A stretch of DNA of 64,000 nucleotides, from assembly GCF_042242105.1 (NCBI RefSeq), contig NC_092034.1, forward strand, positions 1,056,144 through 1,120,143. Reading direction: 5' to 3'. The stretch comes from Pempheris klunzingeri (lineage: Eukaryota > Chordata > Actinopteri > Acropomatiformes > Pempheridae). Made by a program: the position numbers and the translations under genes. Of this stretch, positions 43,501 to 64,000 are shown piece after piece (position 1 is the first letter of the stretch; each line of letters begins with the position of its first letter). The notes below the pieces were generated by a model, which worked only from the letters and a program-made list of their open reading frames with translations, was not told where the DNA came from and did not search any database.

Positions 43501-43695
43501 CTCTTCCTCTTCCTCTTCTTCTCTTCTCCTCTTCTTCAGTTCTGTAAGACGGTCAGGAAGCTGTTGCTGAGTCGGCGTGTTGCCAAGGTGATGGCGGCGC
43601 TGGGGGCGTGTCTCCTCGTCCACCTGGGGGCCGTGACCCCCTGCTCGGCCCTGCTGGCCGTCCTGCTGCCCTTCCTCATGTGGATGGCTGCGTAG
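40543..43695 (+). CDS. LRAT paralogue, five coding exons, 220 aa
   Basis: Exons 40543-40715, 41005-41110, 41216-41290, 41462-41614 and 43540-43695 join in phase and end in TAG. The catalytic set is complete: His49 in [14 protein letters not shown], His61 in VAHFIPD, Cys150 in [14 protein letters not shown]. The N-terminus has a short hydrophobic start ([13 protein letters not shown]) and then an acidic run (DDRDEEEE) that the first copy lacks. The C-terminal anchor is present ([14 protein letters not shown]). The last intron is at the same place and phase as the single intron of the upstream lrat; the other three introns have no counterpart there. It is probably an active retinol/phospholipid acyltransferase, with retinoid specificity inferred from the LRAT-like, not HRASLS-like, sequence. 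It may correspond to one of the zebrafish lratb copies, unproven. Confidence 0.92.
40795..41003 (+). repeat. Homopyrimidine (ctcct)n tract filling intron 1 of the second lrat
   Basis: About 200 bp contain almost only C and T on the plus strand, mainly 'ctcct' and 'cctcctcct' words, and run into the acceptor CTCCAG. Mirror-symmetric homopurine/homopyrimidine tracts of this length can form triplex (H-DNA) structures. Confidence 0.95.
41284..41352 (+). repeat. 23-bp tandem triplication of the 5' splice site, second lrat intron 3
   Basis: The exon 3 donor CAG|GTGAGGA recurs exactly 23 bp (41314) and 46 bp (41337) further on, in units 'gtgaggaggagctccctctg' + cag. All three are strong donors. Use of the second or third would add 23 or 46 nt and break the frame. 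Confidence 0.9.
41837..42690 (+). repeat. Minisatellite 2: 31-bp units, 27 copies, one CCAAT box per unit, second lrat intron 4
   Basis: Unit: 'ctgaccaatcagaggagg' then 'gtcctgactgaac' (31 bp), with variants tgatc, tctaaac. I counted 27 cores. The left edge (41837-41875) holds 'gatggtccatttagagg', the same flank as in the single-copy element at 21320. The core gaccaatcagagga is shared with minisatellite 1 at 2791-4060, although the rest of the unit and its length differ. Confidence 0.97.
43105..43200 (+). repeat. Single copy of the 'agtactcattatgcag' dispersed element
   Basis: 'ctgaagtagaatttaagta', 'aagtaccaaaagtactc' and 'attatgcagaatac' are parts of a frequent fish repeat, and the same type of sequence was amplified at 5545-6165. 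Confidence 0.55.
43205..43460 (+). repeat. (ATAA)n-like AT-rich simple sequence, second lrat intron 4
   Basis: Imperfect 'aaataaataga/taaa' repeats. The frame seen on the minus strand (long run of Tyr/Leu/Phe/Ile) is a by-product. Confidence 0.85.
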
Positions 43696-43899
43696 ACCAG
43701 TGATGGAAACATGAAACAGACAGCAGGTTCACCTGATGTGAGTGTTTCCGGGGTCAGAGGTCATCTCCTGCTCCTGCAGCCTTGACTTCTATTCAAAGAG
43801 GAGTCAGTAAAAACACATTCACACCAGCTGATTCTGTCTCTGCATCCTCCTCATGTATGTTATTCATGTTCATGCTCATGTTTTCTCATGTGCTATATG

Positions 43900-43905
43900 A
43901 ATAAA
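43900..43905 (+). terminator. Candidate poly(A) signal of the second lrat
   Basis: AATAAA lies 205 bp after the TAG, preceded by T-rich sequence ('tgttcatgctcatg'). Confidence 0.65.
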
Positions 43906-43909
43906 ATTG

Positions 43910-44320
43910 CCATTTACTGAATTCTATTAGTATTTTTTGAATCCTCTCATGCATTTGGACAAGGGGAACTACAATTATGAGCTTTTTATTTTTTTCCTTT
44001 TATTGAAGAACACAAATATGGTATAATAAAATATAATATATATATATAATATCAAATATAATATTTTTATTTTATTTCATTATGGGAACGATCTAAATGT
44101 TGTCCCGCCTTCCGTACCCCAGACAACCGTGCTGATTGGCTCAGAGGGATCGGTCTTCACGTCAATCATGATATCGGCCATTTGATTGGAGAAAGTAGAC
44201 AATCGTCAGTTGTTGCCAGGTGACATTTTTTCCGGTAATTGAAGAGCGTCATATTATCTACCAACTGTTGTCGGTTCGAGTTTTAATCCCGTTGAGAAGA
44301 AACTCGTTTTTATCGTGAGA
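43910..44320 (+). promoter_or_regulatory. rbm46: Intergenic gap and probable rbm46 promoter
   Basis: It opens with AT-rich sequence (to about 44090). A more GC-rich stretch then contains 'gctgattggctc' (an inverted CCAAT box, about 44131) and a second 'atttgattgg' at about 44180. These lie 140-190 bp upstream of the candidate start codon. Promoter role is inferred. Confidence 0.4.
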
Positions 44321-44324
44321 GGAA

Positions 44325-61772
<17,448 letters not shown>

Positions 61773-64000
61773 GTACAGTTCAACACACACACACACACAC
61801 ACACACACATGCATGCATTCCCGAACCCTTTACCTTAACCTAGTCCTTCACAATGCAGGTAGGTCCTCGCAACTAAGGTGTAAAACCACACAGACACACT
61901 CCCGCTGCAGATTAGTGTGTGTGTGTGTGTGTGTGTGTGTCTGTGTGCTGTGTTCACCCAGACGCTGACATCCCGCTCTTGGACATAAAGCCTGTCTGGC
62001 TGTTTGTTTGCCCTGGATGTTGACTTGCTGTGTGTGCTGCCACACTGTCTACACGTGCGATATGCCGTAGAAACACACAGCAGAAGGTGTTTTTAGGTGA
62101 GGCAGGCTGCACAGGAGCTTAGTATGCTGGTATGGAATTTTCCTGCTGAGTGTTGGACTTGTGGGTCCACCTGCCCGGGGTTGGTAGGTAAACACTCATT
62201 TTCTGCTCCACAAAGCAGGGCGTCTGTCAGTGTTAAAAAAACAATTTGGCACGTGACTGAATTGTGTAGAAGTTTTTGTTTGGTGGCCTCTCTCCTCCGC
62301 TGCACCCGTCCAAATCAGACAATCTGCTTGATGCTTGATCTCGTGTTCAGAGACTCGGGCAGTGAAACAAACTGAGGTAAACTCTTTGTTTTCAGCTGCG
62401 GCCGCTTTAAATGGTGCTTTTTAGCATTAGCCCGTCCAAAGGGAGCTAACTTTAGCTTTGCTGCTCGTCGTTTAGTTTGGAGTATTTGAAGTGTGTTGTC
62501 GGTGTATTATCTACAGGAGAAGCAGGCAGGAGTCCCGCTGTGGATGGGGGCAGCAGCAAAATGGACTTTCACCTCCTAAAAAAAGGGCCACACAAGTGTA
62601 CACCATATTTAGAATATTTCAGACAGCCCTTTCTGACGTTCTCTCTCTCTTTCTCTTTGCTCACTTCATAGCCACCAAACTCCATTCACAAAAACTGTAA
62701 TTTAACTGTAGTGAACACAGGAAATAATGGACAACCAGCATTTGGTCGGTCGGTTGGTTTGTTTGTGTTATTGTGTCACTTTGGTGTTTTAAATGTTCAG
62801 TTTGGATCCAAGTGAACGTGTTAGATCATTGATTGAGGCAGCGGTAGCGTGGCAAACTCCCATGTTCTGCGCAGTAAAATCACTGGTTTTGTGAATGGAG
62901 TCTGGTGGGTTTGAAGCGAGCGAAGAGACCCCAAGTTAAAGCAGTGAAAATATTCACAATTTAGTGCACAACCGTCCACAGCAGCACTGCACAACATTCT
63001 CCATCCTCCCCCTGGACCTCACATGAATTATTTGTACTGAAAGTCATTTTATTTCAACACATTCAGTAGCCAAGAATCCTTTTAGTGATTGTTTTGTTTG
63101 TAAAATTATCTCTGTCACCTTTTATCAGCATGTTGGGTATGAAGGTATCCAGCATTATAAACTGACTGAAATGAGTCATCATGTCCTTTTCTGGACATTT
63201 TCACTTACCTGCCCAGCTATAAAAAGCGTGACACCTTTTCTTTAACTGGGAGAGCTGATATATATACATTTAATCACGTTTGCTCCCCTGATCGACACTT
63301 CAGAGCGAAGGAGGAAGGAAGGAGCTTCCGCTGTCAGCAGAGGACCGAAGAGTGTCAGGAAAAAACCTCCTTGAAACCCCTTGAATCCCCAGCAAGCAAT
63401 GAAATGATGCTCTTGAATATAAAGCACAAGCACTCTTTATTTATCTTTATTGGAGAGGATGAATTGGAAGGATTTGTGCCAGCGTCAAAAAACTGAAAAG
63501 GCGGCCCGAGTGCACCAGAAAGCTTCAGTTCTATGTTAAACCTTCAGTGATTTGGTGTCAGGACGTCCCCTTTTTCCTCCCTCTTGATGGAAGCGGCTTG
63601 TTAACCACAGCTGTCATCACGGGAACAATGTCGCCCTCTCGTTCTTATGGGATGTAAAAGCTGGGCAAACAAAAACCAAGTCTAAAATCTGTTGTTGAAG
63701 GTTTGGGTGCTTCCTGCACGTACGAAGAGCGCTAACATGCCTGTGATCGTCTGGTGGAAGAAGTGCCTCCCCCCACTTTAATCTGAGCCCAGAAACCCTC
63801 CATTTGTACTGGTGACCTGTTTCAGCAGCCTGGAGCTGAAGCAGCACGATATTAAAGTCCCAGTCTAACTGTCATCATGTATTATTATTCACCAAGTTCT
63901 ACCTGATGAGGGGAAGAGAGACGTCTTAGTCGGGTAGCTTGTGGTAATCAGCACACTGATTTGAGCAGCAGGGAGAGAAGTTTTGCAGAAGTTCAGGACC
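61773..64000 (+). other. rbm46: rbm46 intron 9 (to the window edge)
   Basis: (CA)n at 61783-61809 and (TG)n at 61916-61941. The expected Ser/Pro/Tyr-rich C-terminal exon of RBM46 was not found, so the intron probably continues past the window. A possible short terminal exon at 61962-62023 is discussed under findings. Confidence 0.5.
62670..62935. mobile_element. Foldback MITE-like element, copy 10, rbm46 intron 9
   Basis: 'ccaccaaactccattcac', 'gtgttattgtgtcactttgg', and inverted 'tgaatggagtctggtggg' with 'catgttctgcgcagtaaaa'. Similar in sequence to copy 9, suggesting a subfamily. Confidence 0.7.

Overview
The window looks like nuclear DNA of a teleost fish, probably a percomorph. The reasons are short spliced exons, very many (CA)n/(TG)n microsatellites, dense minisatellites, foldback MITE-like elements, a Tc1 transposase relic, and the vertebrate neighbour pair lrat-rbm46. 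The species cannot be named from the sequence alone.

Layout. (1) 0.4-2.4 kb, minus strand: the first five coding exons of a rhodopsin-type GPCR (TM1 to about TM5); the rest lies left of the window. (2) 2.8-4.06 kb: a 36/38-bp minisatellite of about 34 units, each with a CCAAT box, lying between the divergent starts of the GPCR and the next gene. (3) 5.2-24.3 kb, plus strand: a complete 20-exon gene (653 codons, all splice phases agree) for a two-domain protein of the AtuA (DUF1446) family with a mitochondrial-type N-terminus. (4) 24.5-32.0 kb: intergenic, AT-rich, with transposon debris. (5) 32.2-36.6 kb, plus: lrat, two coding exons, with two large minisatellites in its intron. (6) 40.5-43.7 kb, plus: a second LRAT paralogue with five coding exons, so three more introns than its neighbour; its last intron holds a second CCAAT minisatellite (27 units). 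(7) 44.3 kb to beyond 61.8 kb, plus: rbm46, nine exons seen, three RRMs plus the dsRBD-like tail; the last exon is probably outside the window.

How the genes relate. LRAT esterifies retinol, and RBM46 is a germ-cell RNA-binding protein. Retinoid signalling and meiotic entry are linked in vertebrates, but the adjacency is ancestral synteny and need not be functional. The AtuA-family gene is the least understood: in bacteria the family belongs to acyclic terpene breakdown, and I know of no characterised vertebrate member.

The most unusual structures are: an inverted copy of rbm46 exon 2 plus the adjoining MITE inside rbm46 intron 6; introns of the AtuA gene bracketed by complementary (CA)n and (TG)n at their splice sites; two unrelated-looking minisatellites that share one CCAAT core traceable to a dispersed element; the extra introns and triplicated donor of the second lrat; and an array in rbm46 intron 5 that reads as about 40 near-perfect 5' splice sites on the opposite strand. 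All exon coordinates were placed by eye from homology, reading phase and GT/AG borders, and copy numbers were counted by hand.
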